Below, piece by piece: positions 1 to 6,876 of a stretch of 36,338 nt of DNA; position 1 is the first letter of the stretch; the number at the start of each line of letters is the position of its first letter. The translations under genes were made by a program, and so were the position numbers. The notes beneath the pieces were generated by a model. It was given only the letters and a program-made list of their open reading frames with translations, was not told the DNA's origin and made no database searches. This DNA is from Pediococcus claussenii ATCC BAA-344. Its GTDB lineage: Bacteria; Bacillota; Bacilli; Lactobacillales; Lactobacillaceae. The stretch lies in contig NC_016608.1 in NCBI RefSeq assembly GCF_000237995.1, positions 1-36,338 of the forward strand, written 5' to 3'.

Positions 1-142
1 TGAAACTACAAAGCCGATCACGACCAATGTTCGCTTTGTAATTCAGTTAGAGCATATCAGATTTGTATTTTAAAGCAAATCAAATGTTTTAGCAACTCTC
101 TTTTGAGACAGCGTGTGTCAGTCAAGAAGGGGAGTTTTTATT
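1..142 (+). other. repA leader, non-coding
   Basis: Leader upstream of repA. It contains an 8-bp inverted repeat (TACAAAGC at 7-14 and GCTTTGTA at 33-40). Just before the window edge there is another small hairpin (GTTGCC/GGCAAC, about 36302-36318), so if the molecule is circular the leader is hairpin-rich. The ribosome-binding site AAGGGGAG (127-134) sits 8 nt before the repA ATG at 143. I see no convincing promoter inside these 142 bases; candidate promoters lie near 36161-36211. Confidence 0.5.
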
Positions 143-1246
143 ATGACACAATTTAATTTTATTCAATCACAAAATGCTTATGGAACTAAGTTTTTTCAAC
201 TACCACAGGTATTATTATATGGCGAAAAATATAAAGAACTAAGTGACAGTGCGAAATTAGGTTATGTAGTTTTGCGTGATCGTTTGGAATACTCATTGCA
301 AAATAATTGGATAGATGATGAAAATAGAGTGTACTTTATTTTTACCAATCATGAATTACAAAATTTATTTGGTTGGAGTGACCGAAAAATATCAAAAGTA
401 AAAAAGGAGTTGGAAGAAGCAGGACTGTTATTCCAAATCAATCAAGGATTTGATCCCAAGAAAAAGAAAAATTTACCCAATCGACTTTACCTTGCTGATT
501 TGGAAGTTACAGCAAAAGACGTGTATATTAAACAGGATTTCGCTAATAAAACGGCTGGAACCCTTGATACAAGCGGACTAGCACAAATGCAAGCTCGACA
601 AGAAAAAATCAAAACGGCTGGAACCCTTGATACAAGCGGACTAGCACAAATGCAAGCTCGACAAGAAACGGCTGGAACCCTTGATACAAGCGGACTAGCA
701 CAAATGAGACACAATCTATATAATACTAATAACTTAGATACTAATAGATACAATATAGATACTCAAAAGTTGGACTTTTCCACAGCCCATTTTTCACCAG
801 CAGAAATTCAAAAACAAAACCAGGATTTGGTGAACCATGCTAATGACTTCTTAACTGATGAAGACAGTGGCTTACCGGTTTTCTTAGAACCCGAAGCCGT
901 GCAATTACTAAGTTTCTGGTGCCGCACTCCGCAACAAATGCGGCGCTTCATTGGCATTATCTTAAATGCTAAGTACCGAGTTGAGAAAGATCACAAAGAT
1001 ATTGGTGTCATAATCCCACTTGATGATGAGGAACTGAAACCTTTAATGACTAAAGCCTTGAGACGGTACTTTAACGCCCTGAGAAGCAATGAGAAGCACA
1101 TCAAGAATGTTGAGAACTACTTATACGGCACCATGCAAAACCTATTTGGCGTTTGGTGGAATAAACAAGCGGCTAGAGAATATGCGGCCAAACACCCCGA
1201 AGAAGAAAAGTCGGCCGACAACGATAACAGTGGGTTGTACTACTAG
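143..1246 (+). CDS. repA: Replication initiator, RepA_N family
   Basis: Plasmid replication initiator. The N-terminal ~120 residues (FFQLPQVLLYGEKYKELSDS, then a winged-helix stretch with NHELQNLFGWSDRKISKVKK) match the RepA N-terminal domain of theta-replicating Firmicutes plasmids, which binds origin repeats. The ATG at 143 is chosen over an upstream in-frame GTG at 113 because AAGGGGAG precedes it at normal spacing. The middle of the protein carries three copies of a 13-residue repeat (TAGTLDTSGLAQM), encoded by DNA repeats that probably form the origin. The C-terminal half (SPAEIQKQNQDLVNHANDFL to the end) is the usual less conserved part and ends in an acidic tail. At 367 aa the length is normal for the family. 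It lies downstream of parA and the RHH gene if the window is circular. The family is confident; the exact incompatibility group is not. Confidence 0.9.
   Translation: MTQFNFIQSQNAYGTKFFQLPQVLLYGEKYKELSDSAKLGYVVLRDRLEYSLQNNWIDDENRVYFIFTNHELQNLFGWSDRKISKVKKELEEAGLLFQINQGFDPKKKKNLPNRLYLADLEVTAKDVYIKQDFANKTAGTLDTSGLAQMQARQEKIKTAGTLDTSGLAQMQARQETAGTLDTSGLAQMRHNLYNTNNLDTNRYNIDTQKLDFSTAHFSPAEIQKQNQDLVNHANDFLTDEDSGLPVFLEPEAVQLLSFWCRTPQQMRRFIGIILNAKYRVEKDHKDIGVIIPLDDEELKPLMTKALRRYFNALRSNEKHIKNVENYLYGTMQNLFGVWWNKQAAREYAAKHPEEEKSADNDNSGLYY
551..706 (+). repeat. Three 39-bp direct repeats in repA (candidate origin iterons)
   Basis: A 39-bp core beginning ACGGCTGGAACCC occurs at 551-589, 614-652 and 668-706 with no mismatches seen. 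Start-to-start distances are 63 and 54 bp, both multiples of three, so the reading frame is kept and the protein gains a repeated 13-residue block. RepA_N plasmids are known to carry their origin as direct repeats inside the rep gene, which makes this the best origin candidate in the window. Confidence 0.7.
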
Positions 1247-1444
1247 TCCTAAAAGGCTACAAAATCCTTTCTAAGCAGTTTTAAGACTTGCTAACCTATT
1301 TATGCTTAAGCTAGATTTAAATGGCTTAAACAGAAGAATAGGGGCTTTTAAAGGAGTGCCAGAGCTAACCAGGCTAACCAGCTCAAAAGTTTAGCCTTCA
1401 GATCAACGCCAAGCTCAAGTGATTTGAGGCTAGGGCTTTATCTA

Positions 1445-1473
1445 TTGATAAGGTACTCAAGAGGTAGTATAAT
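1445..1473 (+). promoter_or_regulatory. Promoter of the toxin-antitoxin operon
   Basis: TTGATA (1445-1450), a 17-bp spacer and TATAAT (1468-1473) form a strong sigma-70-type promoter 32 bp before the antitoxin ATG. GGTAGTA is repeated directly on both sides of the -10 box and may be part of an antitoxin operator, but no clear palindrome is visible. Confidence 0.75.
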
Positions 1474-1505
1474 GGTAGTAGTAAAATGAAGGAGATGAGA
1501 CAATC

Positions 1506-1787
1506 ATGGCAGTTAAGGAAAAGAAACGGGTCCAAGTCAAGATTGATAAAGATTTGGCCGATGATACCGAAGCAGTTTTAAGCGAATTGGGCTTAAATCC
1601 AACCACGGCCATTAACATGTTTTACAAGCGGATTGTTGCTAATGGTGCTTTACCTTTTAATGTGTCTTTAAGCGAAGAAGAAAGAGCTAATTTACGCTTT
1701 TTAAAGGCGACCGAAGGGACACCAGTCACCGAGTTCAAAGACGCTAAAGAGGTCGCTGATTGGCTCAACGATCCAGATGAGGACTAA
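1506..1787 (+). CDS. RelB/DinJ-family antitoxin
   Basis: Ninety-three-residue antitoxin. The N-terminal ~50 residues (VQVKIDKDLADDTEAVLSEL, then LGLNPTTAINMFYKRI) are the ribbon-helix-helix DNA-binding fold typical of RelB/DinJ. The acidic C-terminus (EVADWLNDPDED) is the part that normally wraps the toxin. GGAG at 1490-1493 precedes the ATG. The gene overlaps the start of the following PemK/MazF-like reading frame by 11 bp, the usual antitoxin-toxin coupling. The pairing of a RelB-type antitoxin with a PemK-type toxin is a mixed combination. Because the toxin frame is interrupted, the antitoxin may now be an orphan that represses its own promoter or neutralises related toxins in trans. Confidence 0.85.
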   Translation: MAVKEKKRVQVKIDKDLADDTEAVLSELGLNPTTAINMFYKRIVANGALPFNVSLSEEERANLRFLKATEGTPVTEFKDAKEVADWLNDPDED

Positions 1788-2283
1788 TGACTTAGTCAGC
1801 CTATACGTTAGTTTTGTAGAAACTAACGATGGCAAGTCTCGACCAGTTTTAATTCGTCGGGTATCATAACAGACGGTCGAGGCTTTTAAAATTACTAGTC
1901 AGTATGAAAAGAAGTCGGCTTATATCAAGCAACAATATTATCCGATTCAAGATTGGCAATCCGCTGGGTTGAAGAAACCTTCCTGGGTCGATCTTGGTAA
2001 TATTTATCGCTTTCCCAAAGCCGGTTTAAACTTTAAAGAAATCGGTCATTTAAGTAAGCTAGATCAAAATAAAATTTCAGATTTTACGCTTGACCTAAAA
2101 TCAAAAAGAAGAGGTAAGGGTCAAAAGATAATTCAACAGCGATCAAGTAAAAGGAAGCACAAAGAAAGTAAAGCAGAGCTTACACAAAGAATTCAAAAAC
2201 AGTTAAAAGACTTTGCTAAACACAATCCAGAAGTTAAGCCAAAAAACAATCCTGAAAATAAAAACGATCGGCCTAGTTATTAG
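1777..2283 (+). pseudogene. PemK/MazF-like toxin, interrupted by a stop codon
   Basis: Reading from the ATG at 1777, which overlaps the antitoxin end, gives MRTNDLVSLYVSFVETNDGK and 10 more residues, then TAA at codon 31 (1867-1869). The same frame continues after the stop with QTVEAFKITSQYEKKSAYIK and QYYPIQDWQSAGLKKPSWVD, so the break is a single in-frame nonsense codon and not a frameshift. The complete frame would encode about 168 residues. Its first ~110 residues resemble plasmid PemK/MazF mRNA interferases of lactobacilli. The rest is a lysine-rich tail ending RIQKQLKDFAKHNPEVKP and a polar segment. A TTG at 1969 could restart translation, but it would lack the N-terminal half of the toxin fold. 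Inactivation is inferred; a sequencing error would also explain it. Confidence 0.8.
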
Positions 2284-2296
2284 GTTGATCGTTTTT
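2260..2296. terminator. Bidirectional terminator between convergent genes
   Basis: A 16-nt arm AAAAACGATCGGCCTA (2260-2275) pairs with TAGGTTGATCGTTTTT (2281-2296), with only two G-U pairs and a 5-nt loop. A-rich and T-rich ends on the two sides let it work in both directions. It lies exactly where the plus-strand toxin relic and the minus-strand mobilisation genes converge, and their ends overlap by 11 bp. Confidence 0.8.
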
Positions 2297-2551
2297 TAAT
2301 TTATCCGGTTTATTGGCGTTAACATAGTCAGCAAATGTTTTTAAAAGTTCTTCGGTTTGTTCGACCGAGAGGTTATTAGCTTGAAAGTACTTTTCTAATA
2401 AAGCCCCTTTTTGAATTAATCGGCGAGAACGGGCTTTGCGGGCTTGTCGATTTTCATAGTATTTAGATTGCCGTAATTTAAAATCTTCCCGCTCAATTTT
2501 TTGTTTTAAACGCGCTTGCTGCTCGACTAGTTTTTCATATTGATTAGACAT
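2273..2551 (-). CDS. Small relaxosome accessory protein (MobC/TraD-like)
   Basis: Ninety-two-residue, highly charged protein. The N-terminal half is a predicted coiled coil (EKLVEQQARLKQKIEREDFK). It is followed by a basic segment with RRLIQKGALLEKYFQANNLS, which resembles the RKxRxRRLIxxGALxEK signature of small TraD/MobC-type (DUF3847-like) mobilisation proteins. Such proteins help the relaxase open or bind oriT. It is the second gene of a two-gene minus-strand operon, 22 bp after its partner and divergent from the relaxase across oriT, which supports the role. The C-terminus has ELLKTFADYVNANKPDK, a pattern similar to that of the neighbouring gene. The family assignment is from memory of the motif, so it is moderate. 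Confidence 0.6.
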   Translation of the reverse strand: MSNQYEKLVEQQARLKQKIEREDFKLRQSKYYENRQARKARSRRLIQKGALLEKYFQANNLSVEQTEELLKTFADYVNANKPDKLKNDQPNN

Positions 2552-2573
2552 GGAATTTCCCCATCTCGTATGG

Positions 2574-2783
2574 CTAATGATCTACGGGATTTACCTTTAA
2601 AAATTCAGAAAATTGCTTGGCTAAAAGCTTAATCTGATCGTTAGACAAATTAGCATAATCTAAATTGGCTTGACTGATGATTTGTTTACCTAGCCGTTGT
2701 TCAATCTTATTTTTTTCGTCCTTAATTTTTTGATTAAGGGCTTTTAATTTAGCTTCTTGTTTTTCTAAGTTACTTTGAGACAT
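2574..2783 (-). CDS. Small relaxosome accessory protein, oriT-proximal
   Basis: Sixty-nine-residue protein starting MSQSNLEKQEAKLKALNQKI. I chose the ATG at 2783 because the site CCTCC (2791-2795, GGAGG on the coding strand) precedes it at good spacing; an upstream in-frame ATG at 2816 has no such site. A coiled coil runs to about residue 35 (KDEKNKIEQRLGKQIISQ), followed by a short helical C-terminus (NDQIKLLAKQFSEFLKVNP). It is the first gene after oriT on the minus strand and resembles small TraC/MobC-like relaxosome proteins in size, charge and position. No catalytic motif is visible. The role as a relaxase helper is inferred from context. Confidence 0.6.
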   Translation of the reverse strand: MSQSNLEKQEAKLKALNQKIKDEKNKIEQRLGKQIISQANLDYANLSNDQIKLLAKQFSEFLKVNPVDH

Positions 2784-2820
2784 AACGATCCCTCCAATCA
2801 TATTAGAAATAATCATCGAA

Positions 2821-2849
2821 ACTATATCATGAGGGAAACGTTAAGTCAA
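2821..2849 (-). promoter_or_regulatory. Promoter for the minus-strand mobilisation genes
   Basis: On the minus strand TTGACT (2849-2844), 17 bp and TATAGT (2826-2821) form a good promoter 38 bp before the ATG at 2783. It lies between those genes and oriT. Confidence 0.7.
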
Positions 2850-2859
2850 AGTATACAAT

Positions 2860-2888
2860 TTGAAATAGCGAAGCGGAAGGCATACACT
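2860..2888 (+). promoter_or_regulatory. Candidate promoter for the relaxase
   Basis: TTGAAA (2860-2865), a 17-bp spacer and TACACT (2883-2888). It would give a leader of about 155 nt that contains the whole oriT hairpin, so relaxosome binding could repress relaxase expression. The match is moderate. Confidence 0.45.
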
Positions 2889-2929
2889 AAGTTAAAGTTA
2901 AGAGAATCAGAAGACTGAGTGAAACGAGG

Positions 2930-2967
2930 TCAATGCGCACTTACACGTCATCTTTGATGACGTTGTG
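2930..2967. other. oriT: Origin of transfer (oriT) with IncQ/pSK41-like nic region
   Basis: An inverted repeat ACGTCATC (2945-2952) / GATGACGT (2956-2963) has a 3-nt loop. On the minus strand it is followed at once by TAAGTGCGC (2943-2935). This arrangement, a hairpin then (A/G)TAAGTGCGC with the nick after GCGC, is the layout known for IncQ and pGO1/pSK41-type oriT sites, which are cut by MOBQ relaxases. The predicted nick is on the minus strand between 2935 and 2934. It lies between the divergent mobilisation genes and the relaxase, as expected. A second hairpin, GTCGCC-GAT-GGCGAC (2995-3009), lies before the relaxase start. Confidence 0.75.
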
Positions 2968-3052
2968 CTAAACCCATTAAAACCTGTATTAGAAGTCGCC
3001 GATGGCGACAACAAAGTCAAGCCCATAGAATCAAAGAAAGAAGGTGACTGAC

Positions 3053-5113
3053 ATGGCAATCTTTCACATGAGTTTTAGTAATATTAGTGCTGGTAAAGGA
3101 CGAAGTGCGATTGCCAGTGCCGCTTATCGAAGTGGTGAAAAATTATTTGATAATCAAGAAGGCCGACACTATTTTTATGCCCGCTCGGTTATGCCAGAAA
3201 GCTTTATTTTAACTCCCGAAAATGCGCCAGAATGGGCGAGTGATCGAGAGCAGTTGTGGAATGAAGTTGAAAAGAAAGATCGTAAATCAAACTCACGGTA
3301 TGCAAAAGAATTTAACGTGGCTTTACCGGTAGAATTAAGTGAATCCGAACAGAAAGAATTACTGACAAAATATGTGCAAGAAAATTTTGTCGATCAAGGT
3401 ATGGTAGCTGACGTAGCAATTCATCGCGACCACCCAGATAATCCGCACGCTCATGTGATGTTAACCAATCGCCCATTTAACCCCGATGGTACTTGGGGAC
3501 AGAAAACAAAAACCGAATACATTTTAGATAGTCATGGTAATAAAACTAAGACCCCTGCAGGGAATGTGAGAAACCGAAAAATTTGGTTGGTTGATTGGGA
3601 TAAAAAAGAAAAAATAACTGAATGGCGGCACAATTGGGCGGTTAGTGTAAATCAAGTTTTAGAGCAAAAAAATATTCCCGATCGGATCAGCGAAAGATCA
3701 TTTATCGAGGAGGGAATAGATGATACCCCAATGCAACATGAGGGAATCAATAGTAAGCGGCATGAAAGAAAAGAATTTAACCAACAAGTTAAGGACTATC
3801 GCAAGGCCAAAGCCAGTTATAAAAATAACCAAGAAAAAGTAATCAATAGAGGTCATTTAGATAGCCTAAGTAAACACTTCTCGTTTAATGAAAAACGGGT
3901 AGTTAAAGAGTTAAGCCATGAACTGAAAACTTATATCAGTTTGGAGCACTTAGATGATAAGCGGCGCATGCTATTTAATTGGAAAAACAGCACCTTAATT
4001 AAACATGCGGTTGGTGAAGATGTGACTAAACAATTATTGACAATTAACCAACAAGAAAGCTCACTCAAAAAAGCAGATGAACTCTTAAATAAAGTGGTTG
4101 ATCGCACGACTAAAAAACTTTATCCAGAGCTTAATTTTGAACAGACCACGCAAGCTGAAAGACGAGAATTAATTAAGGAAACCGATAGCGAACAAACAGT
4201 TTTCAAGGGTAGTGAATTAAACGAACGTTTAATGAACATTCGTGATGATTTGTTGACCCAACAATTATTGACCTTTACTAAGCGGCCATACGTTGGTTTT
4301 AAGTTATTAATGCAACAAGAAAAGGAAGTCAAAATCGAGCTTAAATATACGCTGATGATTCATGATGATAGCTTAGAAAGTCTAGAACACGTTGATCAAG
4401 GTCTACTAGAAAAGTATTCACCAACCGAGCAGCAAAAGATTACTCGCGCAGTCAAAGATTTGCGAACAATCATGGCTGTTAAGCAAGTTATTCAAACGCA
4501 ATACCATGAAGTATTGAAAAGGGCCTTTCCCAAAGGCGATTTAGATGAATTACCAATGACTAAACAGGAACAAGCCTATACAGCCGTGATGTACTATGAT
4601 CCTGTTTTAAAGCCATGTCAGGCTGAAACAATTGAACAGTGGCAAGCAAATCCACCACAGGTGTTCAGTCCCCAAGAACATAAACAAGGACTAGCTTATT
4701 TATCGGGACAGCTTAGCTTAGATCAGTTAGAAAATCATCACTTACAACGGGTTTTAAAGCATGATGGCACTAAACAACTCTTTTTTGGCGAATGCAAAGC
4801 CGATCCGACGATTAAGAACAGTCAGATCGAGAAAATCCAAAAGCAGTTAAAAGGGCAACAAGCCAAGGACGACCAGTACAGAAAAGAAAATATCGGACAT
4901 TATCAACCGCTAAATTACAAGCCAGTTAGTCCAGACTATTACTTAAAGACGGCCTTTAGTGACGCGATCATGACTGTTCTATATGCTCGTGATGAAGATT
5001 ACCAACGACAAAGACAGGCGCAAGGTTTAAAGGAGACTGAGTGGGAAATGACGAAAAAGCAACGGCAACACCAAACTCGAAACCGGCATGAAGATGGGGG
5101 TATGCACTTGTAA
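3053..5113 (+). CDS. MOBQ relaxase (MobA/MobL family)
   Basis: Conjugative relaxase that nicks oriT and stays covalently bound to the transferred strand. The ATG at 3053 follows AAGGTG; an in-frame GTG lies 9 nt upstream. The N-terminus [20 protein letters not shown] leads to [10 protein letters not shown] with Tyr25 as the likely nucleophile, the same position as in IncQ MobA. The metal-binding motif is [14 protein letters not shown] (His124, His132, His134). The relaxase domain ends near residue 240. The remaining ~440 residues are charged and partly coiled-coil, without helicase motifs, and may bind the coupling protein or be the translocation signal. The length of 686 aa suits Lactobacillus plasmid relaxases. 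It is separated from the transfer operon by an 82-bp gap, and no terminator is seen there. Confidence 0.93.
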   Translation: MAIFHMSFSNISAGKGRSAIASAAYRSGEKLFDNQEGRHYFYARSVMPESFILTPENAPEWASDREQLWNEVEKKDRKSNSRYAKEFNVALPVELSESEQKELLTKYVQENFVDQGMVADVAIHRDHPDNPHAHVMLTNRPFNPDGTWGQKTKTEYILDSHGNKTKTPAGNVRNRKIWLVDWDKKEKITEWRHNWAVSVNQVLEQKNIPDRISERSFIEEGIDDTPMQHEGINSKRHERKEFNQQVKDYRKAKASYKNNQEKVINRGHLDSLSKHFSFNEKRVVKELSHELKTYISLEHLDDKRRMLFNWKNSTLIKHAVGEDVTKQLLTINQQESSLKKADELLNKVVDRTTKKLYPELNFEQTTQAERRELIKETDSEQTVFKGSELNERLMNIRDDLLTQQLLTFTKRPYVGFKLLMQQEKEVKIELKYTLMIHDDSLESLEHVDQGLLEKYSPTEQQKITRAVKDLRTIMAVKQVIQTQYHEVLKRAFPKGDLDELPMTKQEQAYTAVMYYDPVLKPCQAETIEQWQANPPQVFSPQEHKQGLAYLSGQLSLDQLENHHLQRVLKHDGTKQLFFGECKADPTIKNSQIEKIQKQLKGQQAKDDQYRKENIGHYQPLNYKPVSPDYYLKTAFSDAIMTVLYARDEDYQRQRQAQGLKETEWEMTKKQRQHQTRNRHEDGGMHL

Positions 5114-5195
5114 GATAAATGTAATAATTAAATGGTATCAATGCACCTATTTATGTGCTAAACTAAAGCTAAAATAAAGAAAGGAGAATCCGCAT

Positions 5196-5525
5196 GTGGC
5201 AAACAAACAAAAATGGCATAGTTTAGCACAAGCAAGTCGTGAATTAGGACATGGGCGCAACTATGTTAGTGCTTGGTTGAGCAGACATAGAGAAGAGTTT
5301 CCGGAAGAATTAATGCTTGGTTCTGGGAAAAGCAAGTTAATATCTGATGAAGGGATAGAGTGGATTAAGAAGCATATAAAAAAAGAGGGCGTCCTCGTCA
5401 GCAGTAGAGTTGCTAACGGGGATCAGCACCTAGAAATACGCCTTCTAGGTGTCACCCTCCTAATAATCCATTTTACAGGGCGGGATAGGGGAACGTCCAG
5501 AGAACAATTATCCCGATTGATTTAA
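5196..5525 (+). CDS. Small putative DNA-binding protein at the head of the transfer operon
   Basis: A GTG start at 5196 follows AAAGGAGA (5180-5187). An overlapping ATG at 5194 is in another frame and stops after ten codons. Residues 1-65 (WHSLAQASRELGHGRNYVSA, then LMLGSGKSKLISDEGIEWIK) look like a helix-turn-helix domain with a DNA-recognition helix. From residue ~65 to the end the composition changes, and the DNA beneath this part forms strong hairpins (5385-5515). The C-terminal third may therefore be shaped by RNA structure more than by protein function. The stop lies 13 bp before the next ATG. It may regulate the operon; no family is recognised. Confidence 0.55.
   Translation: MANKQKWHSLAQASRELGHGRNYVSAWLSRHREEFPEELMLGSGKSKLISDEGIEWIKKHIKKEGVLVSSRVANGDQHLEIRLLGVTLLIIHFTGRDRGTSREQLSRLI
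5385..5515 (+). other. Structured RNA element before the transfer genes
   Basis: Several perfect stems occur in 130 nt: GAGGG (5385-5389) with CCCTC (5455-5459); inside it AGCA/TGCT (5400-5403, 5411-5414) and CACCTAGAA/TTCTAGGTG (5427-5435, 5443-5451); then CGGGATA/TATCCCG (5481-5487, 5509-5515). The element lies inside the 3' part of the preceding reading frame and ends 23 nt before the next start codon. It could be a cis-acting regulator whose folding depends on translation of that frame. It resembles no riboswitch I can name. Confidence 0.5.
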
Positions 5526-5537
5526 AGGAGGTGATCC
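5524..5537 (+). promoter_or_regulatory. Exceptionally long Shine-Dalgarno
   Basis: AAAGGAGGTGATCC is complementary over all 14 nt to the 3' end of bacterial 16S rRNA (GGATCACCTCCTTT). GGAGG ends 7 nt before the ATG at 5539. Neighbouring genes have 5-7 nt matches, so this site should load ribosomes very strongly at the first gene of the transfer block. Confidence 0.85.
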
Positions 5538-5538
5538 A

Positions 5539-6153
5539 ATGAAAGTAGAAAGCTGGCAGGGCATTAATGGCAAGCTAATTCATAATGGCCAGAAAGCTAT
5601 CGTGGTTAAAGACGAACAAGAATTGGCGGATCAAGACAAGTTACAAGACCGATTGAAACAGGAAGGTAAACCAATTGACGAGGTACGGAAAGCATTAATC
5701 AAAAATACCGTTAAGCGTCAGATTAAGACCGACCCATTAAAAATCAGTAGTTGGTTTAATCGTCATCAAGACAGCAAGAACGCCAAAAAGGCCGAAAAAT
5801 TGGTGAGTGACAAACCGACCCATCAATATAAGCAGATCAGAAATGAAATGACCTTTTTTGGTGAGAGTTTCCTGGAAGGTTTCTTAGGCTTCTATGGCTT
5901 AGAAGTTGATAACGCCTTAGGCCGTTATGAACATAACTTGCATGTCCTAGAGACCCAAGAGTTAGGCCAGTCAGAAAAAGAGTATTACTTAGCCACGAGT
6001 GAAAATGGCCACGTCAGATTAGCCACCGACCCATTACCAAGCCAGCAAATTGCCGAGGAACAATTGAACAAGTTCTATCAGCGTGAGCCAGAAGAAACGC
6101 AGGCAGAACAAATTCAATTACGAACATCAGAAGACGATAGGAAGGAGGAATAA
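5539..6153 (+). CDS. Conserved hypothetical transfer-operon protein (TrsA/TraA position)
   Basis: Two-hundred-and-four-residue soluble protein, MKVESWQGINGKLIHNGQKA at the start, with no signal peptide or membrane segment. It contains a charged central part (KTDPLKISSWFNRHQDSKNA) and an aromatic and glycine-rich stretch (FFGESFLEGFLGFYGLEVDN), then an acidic, glutamine-rich C-terminus. It is the first gene after the very strong ribosome-binding site and runs to within 1 bp of the pilin-like gene. In position it matches trsA of staphylococcal pGO1-type regions, whose role is not known to me. No domain is recognised, so function is left open. Confidence 0.7.
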   Translation: MKVESWQGINGKLIHNGQKAIVVKDEQELADQDKLQDRLKQEGKPIDEVRKALIKNTVKRQIKTDPLKISSWFNRHQDSKNAKKAEKLVSDKPTHQYKQIRNEMTFFGESFLEGFLGFYGLEVDNALGRYEHNLHVLETQELGQSEKEYYLATSENGHVRLATDPLPSQQIAEEQLNKFYQREPEETQAEQIQLRTSEDDRKEE

Positions 6154-6154
6154 C

Positions 6155-6493
6155 ATGTCAAAATACAGAAAAATGAAAGCGCTAGCAACTACTGGAGCTA
6201 CTGCGATTTATTTGGGCTTAATGAACGCCCAGGTTGTTTTGGCGGCGGGCGGTGGCGAAGTTAAAAGCAAGCTCACCCAAGCTGGTAAGACGATTCAAGG
6301 TATTTTAACCGGATTGGTCGTTTTAGTTGGGATTTGTGTGGCGCTATTTATTATTATCAAAAGAATGCCTGACGCAGACGATCCCCGGGAAAAGTCCGAA
6401 GTTTACCACGCGGTTGGTCGAGTAGCTGGCTTAGTGGCCTTGGCGGCGGCCATTATCTGGATCTTACCTTGGGTTTACAGTCTATTTACCTAA
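6155..6493 (+). CDS. VirB2-like pilin/TrsB-type membrane protein
   Basis: One-hundred-and-twelve-residue small membrane protein. The ATG at 6155 follows AAGGAGGA. A signal-peptide-like segment (TTGATAIYLGLMNAQVVLAA) ends in VLAA before GGGEV. Two hydrophobic helices follow (IQGILTGLVVLVGICVALFI and VAGLVALAAAIIWILPWVYS) with a short polar loop (KRMPDADDPREKSEVYHA) between them. This layout, a cleaved leader and two transmembrane helices with a cytoplasmic loop, is that of VirB2/CagC-family pilin subunits. It lies directly before the VirB3-like gene, the normal order in type IV secretion operons. The functional assignment rests on topology and position. Confidence 0.7.
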   Translation: MSKYRKMKALATTGATAIYLGLMNAQVVLAAGGGEVKSKLTQAGKTIQGILTGLVVLVGICVALFIIIKRMPDADDPREKSEVYHAVGRVAGLVALAAAIIWILPWVYSLFT

Positions 6494-6513
6494 TTTAAAA
6501 AGGAGCCTGCCAA

Positions 6514-6876
6514 ATGAAGAAAGGCAAAGAATTTATCTTCCCAGAAAACGTGGATAAAGATTACGGGATCTGGAAAGACTACACCTTGAAGGATTTTGGC
6601 TATGCGGCGCTGGCAGGACTAGTGGGCTTAATTTTTATTGCAATCCCACCCTATGGTCTGATCTTAGTCCTGATAAAAATAGTGATTGTTGTCTTAGCCA
6701 TGACGATTGTCATGGCTATTTTAACAATTAGGCCAGTTGCGGCGCGGAAGAATATTAAAGTGCGGGATAACTTTAAGCTGAAACGCCGCTATGCCAATGG
6801 TCAGAAACTGTTTTATTTAAAACCGAAGAAGCGAGGTGAACTAAATGCGTTTGAAGAAGAACAAAATCGCCAATAA
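6514..6876 (+). CDS. VirB3/PrgI-like membrane protein (TrsC position)
   Basis: One-hundred-and-twenty-residue protein with a polar start (KGKEFIFPENVDKDYGIWKD) and two adjacent membrane helices (YAALAGLVGLIFIAIPPYGL and IVIVVLAMTIVMAILTI), then a basic cytoplasmic tail ending NAFEEEQNRQ. The single hydrophobic hairpin followed by a basic tail is typical of VirB3/PrgI-like proteins, which link the channel to the VirB4 ATPase. The C-terminus overlaps the next gene by 32 bp, which suggests translational coupling to that VirB4-associated gene. Confidence 0.7.
   Translation: MKKGKEFIFPENVDKDYGIWKDYTLKDFGYAALAGLVGLIFIAIPPYGLILVLIKIVIVVLAMTIVMAILTIRPVAARKNIKVRDNFKLKRRYANGQKLFYLKPKKRGELNAFEEEQNRQ

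Noticed and set aside
5385-5515. Group II intron or known riboswitch
   Set aside because: No intron-encoded protein, no domain V-like hairpin and no core I recognise from a riboswitch class; left as an unclassified structure.
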